NCBI RefSeq assembly: GCF_002735925.1
Contig: NZ_PEDL01000012.1
Coordinates: 1 to 64,000 of the forward strand
DNA from: Sporanaerobium hydrogeniformans
GTDB lineage: Bacteria; Bacillota; Clostridia; Lachnospirales; Cellulosilyticaceae
Direction: 5' to 3'
DNA: 64,000 bases
Part shown: positions 1 to 8,179 of the stretch, piece by piece
How the letters are laid out: each line of letters starts with the position of its first letter
How positions within the stretch are numbered: the first letter of the stretch is position 1
Translations under genes and position numbers: made by a program
The notes under the pieces: generated by a model
Told to the model about the DNA's origin: nothing
What the model saw: only the letters and a program-made list of their open reading frames with translations
Database searches by the model: none

Positions 1-35
1 AAGGACTATGAAAAATTTAAACTTTCGTGACACAG

Positions 36-240
36 TGCAGAGCAAGAAAGAAGGCTTTTCGCAGGTTTCCTCCACAGACTTTCGCAAAGTCTTGGTGAAG
101 GCCTGTAGGCTGTCTTTAGGGACGTTATCGCAAGCGTTCTTCTTGCGATAGGTAGGACCGTTAGTCTACAGGACTGAGCCTAGAGTTTGCCAAGGCGAGG
201 ACCCAGAAACCGGAGAAAAGCCTTCTTTCTTGCGGCTGCA
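36..240. ncRNA. Candidate structured RNA, family unassigned
   Basis: No gene is seen in the first 383 bases, but 36-240 is clearly richer in GC than the surrounding DNA and strongly self-complementary. A perfect 19-bp closing stem pairs 42-60 with 215-233, and it extends past a small bulge by pairing 36-40 with 236-240. Inside it are a hairpin at 77-91 (6-bp stem), a 9-bp hairpin (126-134 with 142-150), and a 7-bp pairing of 102-108 with 166-172. Shorter matches such as GGTTTC/GAAACC are also present. This nested multi-branch layout is typical of a large structured RNA of about 200 nt. Purine-rich unpaired segments lean toward the + strand, but no clean T-tract terminator fixes the strand. 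I do not recognise the family; it lacks the RNase P and SRP core motifs. Confidence 0.5.
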
Positions 241-323
241 GAGGCACCCCTTCTTTTTCTTGACTTTTAGGATGTTAAGAGTACCCAGATAAACTGAAAT
301 TTATAAAGTTATCTAAAAGCAAA

Positions 324-372
324 AAAGGATCTATTGTACAAATCAAAAGATGAAGTGTACAATAAATCCTTT
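324..372 (-). terminator. Rho-independent terminator of the cation exchanger gene
   Basis: Positions 324-339 pair with 357-372, with one mismatch, around a 17-nt loop. Read on the minus strand the stem is followed by TTTTTTGCTTTT. It lies just past the stop codon of the minus-strand exchanger gene. Confidence 0.75.
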
Positions 373-383
373 AATTATAAAGT

Positions 384-1349
384 TTAAAGTAAAAATGCAA
401 TATAGCAAAGTACAATGCCAAAAGAACAGACAACATATACAGGTGTCATTTGTTTAAATTTGTTTTTTGTTGTTTTTAAGAAAAGAATAAAGCCCATAAG
501 AAGGCTAGCTACAAATCCGAAAATAAGTAAAGATAGAGTGCCTTTATCAGTAAAGATATAAACAGAACTTGGAACGTAAAGTAAATCAGCAAAAGCTAGT
601 ATAAGGAAGTTAAAGAGATTACTGCCAACAATGTTGCCGATAGCCATATTAAAGTTCTTCACCTTCACCAAGGCGATACAAGAAGTGAGCTCGGGAAGGG
701 ATGTGGCTACACCTAAGAAAATAGCACCTACGAGACCAGCACCTAGGTTATAGGTAATAGCGATTTGATCTGCAACATAAGTAACCACTATACTTGTAAT
801 AATGAGTGCTAAACTACAAAGGATAAAACGAATAACTACTTGTTTTACAGTTAGAGAACTGTCATCTTTTTCATTTGACCCTTCGGAGGGGGCCTCTGCC
901 ATTCCTTTTAAACCTGCAACATAAAAGAGGGTAATGACAATAGAAACAAGGCTTATAGTTAAAATTTCAATATCAATAGGCAGGGAAAGAGATAAAATAA
1001 TAGTTAAATAAATACCTAATGTGCAAATAGTAGTATAAAGATGGCTATTAGATACAGAGGAACTCGAAAAGCCTTGACTTGCAATGAGGATAAGTACGGC
1101 TATTACGGCTAAGTTAAATAAATTACTTCCTAGTATGTTTCCCATACCAAGACTGGGGTTATCCACAATAAGAGTTGCAGAGATGGTGGTGAATAACTCG
1201 GGCAGTGAAGTGACTGCAGCGAGCAATACACCTCCGATAAAAGCACCAGATAAGTGGGTCTTCTTGTCCAATAAATCCACATAATTAGCTGCTTTAATGG
1301 AAAGGAAAATAACCGCTGCTGCAAGCAGGGCATAAATTAGAAAAAGCAT
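384..1349 (-). CDS. CaCA-family Na+(K+)/Ca2+ exchanger, YrbG-like
   Basis: This is a 321-aa integral membrane antiporter of the Ca2+/cation antiporter superfamily, expected to exchange calcium for sodium or protons across the cytoplasmic membrane. It shows the duplicated alpha repeats that define the family. The first half has TSLPEL at about residue 47 and GNILGSNLFN at 70-79; the second half has TSLPEL at about 216 and GNIVGSNLFN at 238-247. A charged linker near 150-170 separates the two hydrophobic halves. The length fits bacterial YrbG-type members. The start is supported by AAGGAGG a few bases upstream. It is monocistronic, with its own terminator. The ion specificity cannot be read from the sequence. 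Confidence 0.9.
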   Translation of the reverse strand: MLFLIYALLAAAVIFLSIKAANYVDLLDKKTHLSGAFIGGVLLAAVTSLPELFTTISATLIVDNPSLGMGNILGSNLFNLAVIAVLILIASQGFSSSSVSNSHLYTTICTLGIYLTIILSLSLPIDIEILTISLVSIVITLFYVAGLKGMAEAPSEGSNEKDDSSLTVKQVVIRFILCSLALIITSIVVTYVADQIAITYNLGAGLVGAIFLGVATSLPELTSCIALVKVKNFNMAIGNIVGSNLFNFLILAFADLLYVPSSVYIFTDKGTLSLLIFGFVASLLMGFILFLKTTKNKFKQMTPVYVVCSFGIVLCYIAFLL

Positions 1350-1447
1350 AAAAAAAGCCTCCTTAAAAAATATAAATGATGTGTGACGAGAGCGCTTACT
1401 TTCTAGTGTGCACAGTTATTAAAAAAATAAAACGCTTTACAATAAGA

Positions 1448-1486
1448 AGACTCATGAATAGTATACGCTATACTATTCATGAGTCT
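1448..1486. terminator. Perfect 18-bp stem-loop, probable terminator
   Basis: This is the only notable feature of the 303-nt gap between the exchanger and the HD-GYP gene. Bases 1448-1465 pair perfectly with 1469-1486 around a 3-nt loop. On the + strand it is followed by CATTTTTTAAG, although no + strand gene precedes it. On the minus strand it lies about 165 nt past the end of the HD-GYP gene, with a weaker T-rich stretch further on. I read it as a terminator for the minus-strand transcript, possibly bidirectional. Confidence 0.55.
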
Positions 1487-1652
1487 CATTTTTTAAGATA
1501 TTACCAGACCTAGAGGTCATGATGTTGATAATATCACAATAAGTATTGCAAACTACTCCCTCATGAGTATTAAGTTTTCAAACATCTTTAACTAAAATAC
1601 TACAGAATTTTCTTGCTGTCAACAAAGCAGTCTATTTTTAGTTATAAAACCT

Positions 1653-3119
1653 TTACTCTGTCATAAGTGTTATAAAATGTTCTACGACAAAAGGGTCAAA
1701 TTGCAAGTAAGCACATCTTTTAAGTTCTAGGAGTGCTTCTTCTATGGACATACCTTTACTATAGGGCCTTTCAGAGATCATAGCATCAAAAGAGTCAACC
1801 ACAGCTAGTATACGAGCACCTAAACTAATAGAGGTACCACTTAAACCATCGGGATAGCCACTTCCATCAAAATGCTCATGATGATGCCTTACATAGTCAA
1901 TCGATTCGTCCATCCCTAAAAGAGGTTCGAGGATATTTGAGCTATAAATAGGATGCTTCTTAATAAGAGCGTATTCATCTTCAGATAGGGGGGCTGTTTT
2001 GTTGAGTATAATAGATGGAATCTCTATCTTGCCAATATCATGAAGGAGTCCCGCGTAATGAATGGCATTGATTTGTTCGGAGTCAAGTTGCATATGGGAG
2101 GCAAGCTTGGCTGCATAGGAAGCCACACGCTCACAATGACCGAGGGTATATTGATCTTTCATAGAAATACTTGCCAAAAGTGCTTTAAAGATACTAATAA
2201 GGTGTTTGTTTTCGGTTGTTACGTCTTGGTTAAAGTTTTTAAGGATATCTTCATAAATATGAATAGCATCTTTACCTGCATTTTTACTATGATAGAGTGC
2301 AGCTTCTGCTTGTTTAATGAGTGAATGACTATCTTTAGCTAAGGAGGGTAATGAAGAATAACCTAAAGAGAAAGTTATGTAGCTAGCAAGAGGTGCATGA
2401 ATAAAATCATTTTTAAGAGTATCTAGCTGTTTTTTTAAATGCTGGGCGATATCTTCTAATTGATTTGAACGATTAAAAGGAACGATGACAGCAAATTCGT
2501 CACTTTGGTAGCGATAAAGTGTAAGGGGGGATGTGATAATACCTTGCAAAAGTTTCGCTGTAGAGGAGATAACACTATCTCCTGCATCCTGTCCAAAATT
2601 ATCATTAACGAGCTTTAGATTATCAATGTCTAGTAAAATAAGTCCAAGGTGTGAGTGTTTCTCTAGGCAGTTTTCGACTTGGATGGAAAGCTCTTTAAGA
2701 AAGAAACGATGATTATAAAGACCAGTGAAATCATCAGTATAAATAAGCTTTTCTTGTTGCATTTTATAATAAAGCTGTTTAGCTTGACTTGAGCTAATTA
2801 AAAAACATGCAATGAGTGTGATAAGACGTGAAGAAAGGCTGATAAGTAAATGACTGTCACCTATTATAAAATAAATACCTAAAGAATGAATGATTTCCAA
2901 TAGAATAAGAAGAGCAATGAATAAAAAACCTATAGGAGTACACTGGAAAGCAATAATAATGGCAGACAGATTTTGAAACTGATATAAAATAGTAACATAA
3001 AAGATATCATCAACATATTTATAGGCATAAGATAAGAATAAATAGATACTTAATAATACAAAAAAATGTATGCGACTTTTAGAGGAAGAAGAATAAGGAA
3101 ATAGAAATATTCGATCCAT
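1653..3119 (-). CDS. Membrane GGDEF/HD-GYP c-di-GMP protein with degenerate GGDEF
   Basis: A 488-aa signalling protein. Residues about 18-110 form several hydrophobic membrane segments. Residues about 120-290 are a GGDEF domain, and about 305-488 an HD-GYP domain. The GGDEF site reads YQSDEF at 204-209, so the first two glycines are lost and cyclase activity is doubtful. The HD-GYP part keeps the metal and signature residues: HCER near 328, the HD pair at 360-361, KHP near 388, HHHEHFDGSGYPDG at about 412-425 with GYP at 421-423, and DSFDAM near 442. It should therefore hydrolyse c-di-GMP, with the GGDEF domain perhaps sensing GTP. A GGAG lies upstream of the ATG. It is transcribed alone. Confidence 0.9.
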   Translation of the reverse strand: MDRIFLFPYSSSSKSRIHFFVLLSIYLFLSYAYKYVDDIFYVTILYQFQNLSAIIIAFQCTPIGFLFIALLILLEIIHSLGIYFIIGDSHLLISLSSRLITLIACFLISSSQAKQLYYKMQQEKLIYTDDFTGLYNHRFFLKELSIQVENCLEKHSHLGLILLDIDNLKLVNDNFGQDAGDSVISSTAKLLQGIITSPLTLYRYQSDEFAVIVPFNRSNQLEDIAQHLKKQLDTLKNDFIHAPLASYITFSLGYSSLPSLAKDSHSLIKQAEAALYHSKNAGKDAIHIYEDILKNFNQDVTTENKHLISIFKALLASISMKDQYTLGHCERVASYAAKLASHMQLDSEQINAIHYAGLLHDIGKIEIPSIILNKTAPLSEDEYALIKKHPIYSSNILEPLLGMDESIDYVRHHHEHFDGSGYPDGLSGTSISLGARILAVVDSFDAMISERPYSKGMSIEEALLELKRCAYLQFDPFVVEHFITLMTE

Positions 3120-3286
3120 TAGTTAAAGAACTCCTTCAAGTAACATTTTTGAACTATAAAAATATATTTAAAAATTTATAATTATATTAAGATAATAATA
3201 TTAAATGAAAAATAAATCAAACAAAATATACTTTAAATTCATAAATTTAAAGAAAATGTTGTCAAAAAATAATAAAACAAACATAA

Positions 3287-3343
3287 AAAAGTCATAAAAA
3301 TACACTTTGTTCATATTTAATAAAGTGTATTTTTATGACTTTT
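3287..3343. terminator. 22-bp stem-loop terminator
   Basis: Bases 3287-3308 pair perfectly with 3322-3343 around a 13-nt AT-rich loop. On the minus strand it is followed by a T-rich run and sits just past the PAS/HTH regulator gene. The rest of 3120-3384 is AT-rich spacer with nothing else recognisable. Confidence 0.75.
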
Positions 3344-3384
3344 AGTAAATTCATGCCAAATTTAATATCTAAGAATGAATAGGT

Positions 3385-4038
3385 TTAATTATGGGAACCA
3401 TTTTGACGTACAGCTTCTAGATAATTATATAGTGTGAATTTTGAAATATTTAGAAATTCGCATACTTTATCACCAGAACGTGTAATAAGAAAGGCACCTT
3501 TATTATCTAAAAAGCGAATAATTTCCATCTTTTCATCTTTAGTAAGTTGATTACTAGGTTTGTTAAACATATTTTCGCATTGATGAATAAGGTTGTCCAT
3601 AAGTTGGTTAACATCTGTTGCAAAAAGCTCGTTAGGAGAAGGAGTAGGTGAAGTATAATGATTAAATTGCTTGAGATACTCTTCACATTTAAGAGAATCT
3701 GTAATGTCTAGATTAATACAGATGGAACCGATATTATTTCCTTCATCATCTTTAATAAAGGTAGAAGAGCCACGAATGATTTTACCTGTACGTGTGTGAA
3801 TAATTTTATTATAGACATGTGTATCATTTGAAGTTTTACTCATTACCTGCAAGCCCCAGTTTCCACCACAATCTCCAATTTTTCTTCCAGTAATGTGACC
3901 ATTTCTTATATCGACGATAGTGTGCTCATACTCTAGTGTATTGTCATGAAGAACAACTTCACAGTTAGATCCGAAGTGATTTTCTATTAAATCAAGAATT
4001 TGTGAGAATAAGGGTAAGTTATCCGTAATTTTTTTCAT
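3385..4038 (-). CDS. PAS_6/HTH transcriptional regulator, YheO-like
   Basis: A 217-aa DNA-binding regulator of the YheO/DapR type. The N-terminal half (about 8-125) matches the YheO-like PAS domain, with the typical CEVVLHDNTLEYEHTIVDIRNGHITGR stretch (given here only as its start and end: CEVVLH to ITGR) and SICINLDIT. The C-terminal part (about 150-215) is a DNA-binding HTH, with FLDNKGAFLITRSGDKV followed by FLNISKFTLYNYL. The start has a good AGGAGG site. The gene is divergent from the KDPG aldolase operon across a 270-nt AT-rich gap, so regulation of that operon is a natural guess, but the sequence does not prove it. The ligand is unknown. Confidence 0.8.
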   Translation of the reverse strand: MKKITDNLPLFSQILDLIENHFGSNCEVVLHDNTLEYEHTIVDIRNGHITGRKIGDCGGNWGLQVMSKTSNDTHVYNKIIHTRTGKIIRGSSTFIKDDEGNNIGSICINLDITDSLKCEEYLKQFNHYTSPTPSPNELFATDVNQLMDNLIHQCENMFNKPSNQLTKDEKMEIIRFLDNKGAFLITRSGDKVCEFLNISKFTLYNYLEAVRQNGSHN

Positions 4039-4220
4039 AGTTACCTCCTAATAAGCTGGGTTATTATCTATTTGATATTATAACAGAAAAGTGGAAAGGT
4101 TTTTGCATATTTTTTTATTTTTTACTAGCGAAAATATTTTTTTTTAGGCTATCTGACTATTTTACCATAAAAATACAAGATAATTATAAAAAAACATAAA
4201 AAAAAAATAATAAAAGTCAC

Positions 4221-4249
4221 TATACATCTAAAAATAAATATTATATAAT
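4221..4249 (+). promoter_or_regulatory. Probable sigma-A promoter of the KDPG aldolase operon
   Basis: TATACA (4221-4226), a 17-bp spacer and a perfect TATAAT (4244-4249) lie about 60 nt upstream of the aldolase start. The -35 element matches four of six consensus bases. Confidence 0.45.
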
Positions 4250-4308
4250 AAGGATAAACCAAATAAAATTTTTTAATCCATTGTGAGAGAAATGAAGGAG
4301 GCAAAACA

Positions 4309-5274
4309 ATGAATGATGTTTTAAAACAAATAAACGCGTTAGGAATTGTGCCAGTAGTAAAAATAGATCGAGTAGAAGATGCAGTTCCTTTAGCAAAAGC
4401 ATTATGTGAGGGTGGACTTCCAGTAGCAGAAGTAACTTTTAGAACAGCTTGTGCAAAAGAAGCTATTAAGAAAATGGCAACAGAGTTTCCAGATATGCTA
4501 ATAGGTGCAGGTACAGTTTTGACTACAGAGCAAGTTGACCAAGCAGTAGAAGCAGGAGCAAAATTCATTGTTAGCCCAGGCCTAAATCCTAAAGTAGTAA
4601 AATACTGTGTAGATAAAGGTATTCTCATCACACCAGGTTGTGCAAATCCATCAGATGTTGAACAAGCTATTGAGCTTGGTCTTGATACTGTTAAAATTTT
4701 CCCAGCTGAAGCAGTAGGTGGACTTAACCTTATCAAATCCATGGCTGGTCCTTATACAACTATGAAATTCATGCCAACAGGTGGTATTAATGCTAAAAAT
4801 CTAAATAGCTACTTAGCTTTTGACAAAATTATTGCATGTGGTGGTAGCTGGATGGTAGATCCTAAGCTTGTAGCAGAAGGAGACTTTGCTAAAATTACAG
4901 AGCTTACAAGAGAAGCTGTAACTCAAATGTTAGGCTTTGAACTTGCTCACGTAGGTATCAATATGCCAGAAGCAGGTGCGGCAACAGAAGTAGCAAAAGG
5001 TTTAGGGGAATTATTTAATCTTGAGGTGAAAGATGGTAACAGTTCTTTATTTGCAGGTACTGGTATCGAAGTAATGAAAACACCATATCTTGGCGAAAAA
5101 GGACATATTGCTTATAAAACCAATTACATTGATAGAGCAGTAAACTACCTTAAAGCTAGAGGTTATGAATTTGATGAAGATTCAGCTAAATATGATGCAA
5201 AAGGTAAACTTGTTGCTATTTACTTAAAACAAGAATTTGGCGGTTTTGCTATCCATCTTTTACAAAAAAAATAA
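4309..5274 (+). CDS. eda: KDPG/KHG aldolase with C-terminal VOC-like domain
   Basis: A 321-aa class I aldolase that splits 2-keto-3-deoxy-6-phosphogluconate into pyruvate and glyceraldehyde-3-phosphate, the last step of uronate catabolism. Residues 1 to about 208 are the aldolase barrel, with catalytic Glu41 in AEVTFRT, the AGTVLT and SPGLNP loops, Schiff-base Lys129 in TVKIFPAE, and FMPTGGI near 154. Residues about 211-320 are an added domain (AHVGINMP, GIEVMKTPY, GHIAYKT, GGFAIHLL) that looks like a vicinal-oxygen-chelate (glyoxalase/bleomycin) fold. Plain Eda is about 210 aa, so the tail is a true fusion, without a frameshift. GGAGG precedes the ATG. It is followed 58 nt later by KDG kinase, consistent with one operon. 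The role of the extra domain is unknown. Confidence 0.92.
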   Translation: MNDVLKQINALGIVPVVKIDRVEDAVPLAKALCEGGLPVAEVTFRTACAKEAIKKMATEFPDMLIGAGTVLTTEQVDQAVEAGAKFIVSPGLNPKVVKYCVDKGILITPGCANPSDVEQAIELGLDTVKIFPAEAVGGLNLIKSMAGPYTTMKFMPTGGINAKNLNSYLAFDKIIACGGSWMVDPKLVAEGDFAKITELTREAVTQMLGFELAHVGINMPEAGAATEVAKGLGELFNLEVKDGNSSLFAGTGIEVMKTPYLGEKGHIAYKTNYIDRAVNYLKARGYEFDEDSAKYDAKGKLVAIYLKQEFGGFAIHLLQKK

Positions 5275-5332
5275 TAACTTTTAAAAATAATAACATAGAT
5301 TAGAAATCATTTATCAATAAGGAGAGAATATA

Positions 5333-6358
5333 ATGAGTAAAAAAGTAGTTACCTTTGGAGAAATCATGTTAAGACTTGCACCAAATGGATATTTAAGATT
5401 TACACAAGTAGATCAATTCCAAGCAACTTATGGTGGAGGAGAAGCAAACGTAGCAGTTTCTCTTGCTAATTATGGTTTAGATGCAGAATTCGTTACAAAA
5501 CTTCCAAAGCATGATATCGGTCAAGCAGCAATCAATGACCTTCGTAGATATGGTGTTGAAACAAAACATATTGCTCGTGGGGGAGAAAGAGTTGGTATCT
5601 ATTTCTTAGAAAAAGGTGCTTCTCAAAGACCTTCTAAAGTTATTTATGATAGAGCAAACTCTTCTATTTCAGAAGCTACAACAGCAGACTTTAACTGGGA
5701 TGAAATTTTTGAAGGTGCCACTTGGTTCCACTTTACAGGTATTACACCAGCTCTTGGTGACAATGCAGCAGCTATTTGCTTAGAAGCTTGTAAGGCAGCT
5801 AAAGCAAAAGGTGTTAAAGTAAGTTGTGACCTTAACTATAGAAAAAAATTATGGACAAGAGAAAAAGCTGGTCAAGTAATGGCTGGTCTTATGGAATACG
5901 TAGATGTATGTATTGCTAACGAAGAAGATGCAGCAGATGTATTTGGTATCCATGCTGCAGACACAGATGTAACAAAAGGTGAAGTTAACCATGAAGGTTA
6001 TAAAGATGTAGCTAAACAACTTAAAGATAGATTTGGATTTGAATATGTAGCAATCACTCTTAGAGAATCAATCTCTGCAAGTGATAACAATTGGGCAGCA
6101 ATGCTTTACAATGGTGAAGATTTCTTCTTCTCTAAAAAATACGCAGTACGTATCGTTGACCGCGTAGGTGGAGGAGATTCGTTTGGCGGCGGACTAATCT
6201 ACAGCCTAGTAAACAACTATGCTCCACAAGCTGCAATTGAATTTGCAGTAGCAGCTTCATGTTTAAAACACACTATTGAAGGAGACTTTAACCGTGTATC
6301 TGTAGCAGAAGTAGAAGCACTTGCTGGTGGAGATGGTTCAGGTCGTGTTCAAAGATAA
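5333..6358 (+). CDS. kdgK: 2-dehydro-3-deoxygluconokinase (PfkB family)
   Basis: A 341-aa ribokinase-family sugar kinase. It phosphorylates KDG to KDPG with ATP and so feeds the aldolase encoded just upstream. The N-terminal FGEIMLRLAPNGYLRF and GGGEANVAVSLA are typical of KDG kinases. The C-terminal anion-hole/catalytic motif reads DRVGGGDSFGGGL, with Asp of GGD as the catalytic base; the usual GAGD is GGGD here. A GGAGAG site precedes the ATG. The order aldolase then kinase, with a terminator after this gene, supports a two-gene operon for KDG use, fed by UxaA at 20 kb. Confidence 0.9.
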   Translation: MSKKVVTFGEIMLRLAPNGYLRFTQVDQFQATYGGGEANVAVSLANYGLDAEFVTKLPKHDIGQAAINDLRRYGVETKHIARGGERVGIYFLEKGASQRPSKVIYDRANSSISEATTADFNWDEIFEGATWFHFTGITPALGDNAAAICLEACKAAKAKGVKVSCDLNYRKKLWTREKAGQVMAGLMEYVDVCIANEEDAADVFGIHAADTDVTKGEVNHEGYKDVAKQLKDRFGFEYVAITLRESISASDNNWAAMLYNGEDFFFSKKYAVRIVDRVGGGDSFGGGLIYSLVNNYAPQAAIEFAVAASCLKHTIEGDFNRVSVAEVEALAGGDGSGRVQR

Positions 6359-6392
6359 GTTTAATAGCTAAACTTTCCTAAATTTTATAAGA

Positions 6393-6430
6393 AAGAGATG
6401 AAGACCTTTGGGTTTTCGTCTCTTTTTTCT
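6393..6430 (+). terminator. Rho-independent terminator after kdgK
   Basis: A stem of about 14 bp (two G-U pairs) between 6393-6406 and 6411-6424 is followed by a T-rich tract. It closes the aldolase-kinase operon. Confidence 0.75.
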
Positions 6431-6586
6431 CTTTTTAAGTGAGCGTATAGAACTTTTAAGTATGGGGAATATTATATAAAATAAAGATTTATCAAAAACA
6501 ATAAAAAATAATTAGATGTGTTTCCATAAATATGATAAAAATTAATATATATAGGAGTAAAATCTAAAAAAAATGAATAAAAAAGC

Positions 6587-6615
6587 TGTACATATAAAAA
6601 AATATAATATATAAT
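6587..6615 (+). promoter_or_regulatory. Probable promoter of the second sugar kinase
   Basis: TGTACA (6587-6592), a 17-bp spacer and TATAAT (6610-6615) lie 70 nt before the kinase start, resembling the aldolase promoter. The rest of the 330-nt gap is AT-rich spacer plus the preceding terminator. Confidence 0.4.
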
Positions 6616-6688
6616 AGAATTAACTAAAACTTAAACAAAAACTTAAATGAAAATATATTAGCTGATAATTTTTAGGGAGGAAGCAAAA

Positions 6689-7633
6689 ATGGCAAAGGTA
6701 ATTTTGGTAGGAGAACCGATGGCGTTATTTATTGCATCACAAGAAGGAACCTTAGATACAGTTACGGACTTTAAGCGTTCAGCAGCGGGTGCAGAAATGA
6801 ATGTGGCAATTGGATTAAAAAGGTTAGAGCATGATGTATGCTATATCACTAAATTAGGAAAGGACCCTTTTGGTAGATATCTAAAAGATTTTTTGGATAA
6901 AGAAAAAATTAATACAGATTTAATTTGCTTTGATGACCACTTTCCAACAGCTTTTCAATTAAAAGCGAAAACTTCAAAAGGTGACCCGGATGTAGCTTAT
7001 TACCGTAATGGGTCAGCAGCTTCTAACTTGAAGGTAGAAGATGTAGAAGACATTGATATGAAGGGCTTTGACCATTTTCATTTAACAGGTATTTTCCCAG
7101 CTTTATCGGATCGTTCAAGATCTACTATGCTTTATTTAATTGAAAAAGCCAAAAATAATCATTTAACAACTTCCTTTGACCCTAACCTTAGACCAAGCTT
7201 ATGGAATAGTTCAGCAGATATGGTATCAACTATTAATAAAATTGCTTGCAGATGTGATACGGTACTCCCAGGGATTTCAGAAGGTAAAATCTTAACAGGC
7301 TATGACCATGAACGAGATATTGCTGATTTCTATTTAGATAAAGGGGTAAAAACAGTTGTTATCAAATGTGGGCCAAAAGGTTGCTATGTAAAAACTCAAA
7401 CAGAAGAAAATTATTTTGATGGCTATAAGGTGGAGAAGGTAGTGGATACAGTAGGTGCAGGAGATGGGTTTGCTGTAGGCTACATCAGTGGGATTTTAGA
7501 AAAACTTCCAACAACTGTTTGCGCAGATCGTGCCAATGCTATTGGTGCACTTCAGGTGATGCATGTAGGTGATAATGAAGGACTTCCAACGAGGGAACAA
7601 TTAGCTGATTTTATGGCACAAAAAAATAAATAG
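6689..7633 (+). CDS. PfkB-family carbohydrate kinase, KDG-kinase-like
   Basis: A 314-aa ribokinase-family kinase. It has the N-terminal GEPMALF start typical of KDG kinases, the substrate-site stretch GAEMNVAIGLKRL, and the C-terminal catalytic motif DTVGAGDGFAVGY. It is a divergent second copy relative to kdgK at 5333, not a recent duplicate. A strong GGGAGG site precedes the ATG, and it has its own promoter and terminator, so it is a separate transcription unit. Its substrate could be KDG or a related 2-keto-3-deoxy or keto sugar; the sequence does not decide. Confidence 0.82.
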   Translation: MAKVILVGEPMALFIASQEGTLDTVTDFKRSAAGAEMNVAIGLKRLEHDVCYITKLGKDPFGRYLKDFLDKEKINTDLICFDDHFPTAFQLKAKTSKGDPDVAYYRNGSAASNLKVEDVEDIDMKGFDHFHLTGIFPALSDRSRSTMLYLIEKAKNNHLTTSFDPNLRPSLWNSSADMVSTINKIACRCDTVLPGISEGKILTGYDHERDIADFYLDKGVKTVVIKCGPKGCYVKTQTEENYFDGYKVEKVVDTVGAGDGFAVGYISGILEKLPTTVCADRANAIGALQVMHVGDNEGLPTREQLADFMAQKNK

Positions 7634-7637
7634 TATA

Positions 7638-7678
7638 AGGGGGATTCTTCGACTAATTTAGGAGAATCCCTCTTTTTT
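7638..7678 (+). terminator. Rho-independent terminator
   Basis: GGGATTCT (7641-7648) pairs with AGAATCCC (7663-7670), followed by TCTTTTTT. It ends the single-gene kinase unit. Confidence 0.8.
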
Positions 7679-7766
7679 ATTTTACAAAAGATATTGAATA
7701 AAAGTATATGACAATAAGTAACTATAAGTGGTACACAAAATATTAAAAATAAAATTTAAAAAATAG

Positions 7767-7795
7767 TTGAAATATTTATTAAATTATAATATTAT
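7767..7795 (+). promoter_or_regulatory. Probable promoter of the trp operon leader
   Basis: TTGAAA (7767-7772), a 17-bp spacer and TATTAT (7790-7795) lie just upstream of the T-box leader. Other TATAAT-like hexamers overlap, so the exact -10 is uncertain. Confidence 0.4.
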
Positions 7796-7819
7796 AATTA
7801 CTAACTAAATAAAACCTTT

Positions 7820-8098
7820 CAAACCTATGATGGAGAGATAAAACTGATTACGAACTTACAGAGAGCTGGGATGGTGGAAACCAGTAGGAAACGAATTAGA
7901 TAAATGGACTCCTGAGGGCACGATGAAAAGCTGTAAGCTAAGTATCTCGTGACGCAACATCCCCGTTAAGGATGAGGAATGTGATGGCATTCTGCATAAA
8001 GTGCACATGGTTTTTAATCATGTGAATCAAGGTGGTACCGTGGGCTTAGACTAACTATACGCTCACCCTTGGCTATTTGGCTAAGGGTGGGCGTTTTT
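7820..8098 (+). promoter_or_regulatory. T-box leader, tryptophan-specific
   Basis: A tRNA-sensing transcription attenuator. The conserved T-box sequence AAGGTGGTACCGTGG lies at 8029-8043. Stem I holds GGATGGTGGAAACCAG near 7868-7883, and the specifier region reads TGGACTCCTGAG, giving a UGG (Trp) specifier codon at 7905-7907. The terminator stem pairs 8059-8070 with 8083-8094 and is followed by TTTTTT. Uncharged tRNA-Trp should pair with UGG and with the T-box to form the antiterminator and let the trp genes be read. It sits directly before trpE, which agrees with the specifier. Confidence 0.93.
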
Positions 8099-8179
8099 TA
8101 TTACAATCACTTACCTTTTGCCACTTGAAGAGACTTTATAACAATAATAACCATCAAGTGATAAAAAGGAGGAAACAAA

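Noticed and set aside
36-240. RNase P RNA, SRP RNA or 6S RNA at the left edge
   Set aside because: The conserved cores of these RNAs are not found on either strand, and the branched helix pattern differs from 6S.
4149-4742. Minus-strand open frame of 197 codons opposite the KDPG aldolase gene
   Set aside because: It overlaps a gene with clear family motifs, has no ribosome site and shows a compositional shadow with a poly-aromatic tail in the AT-rich leader.
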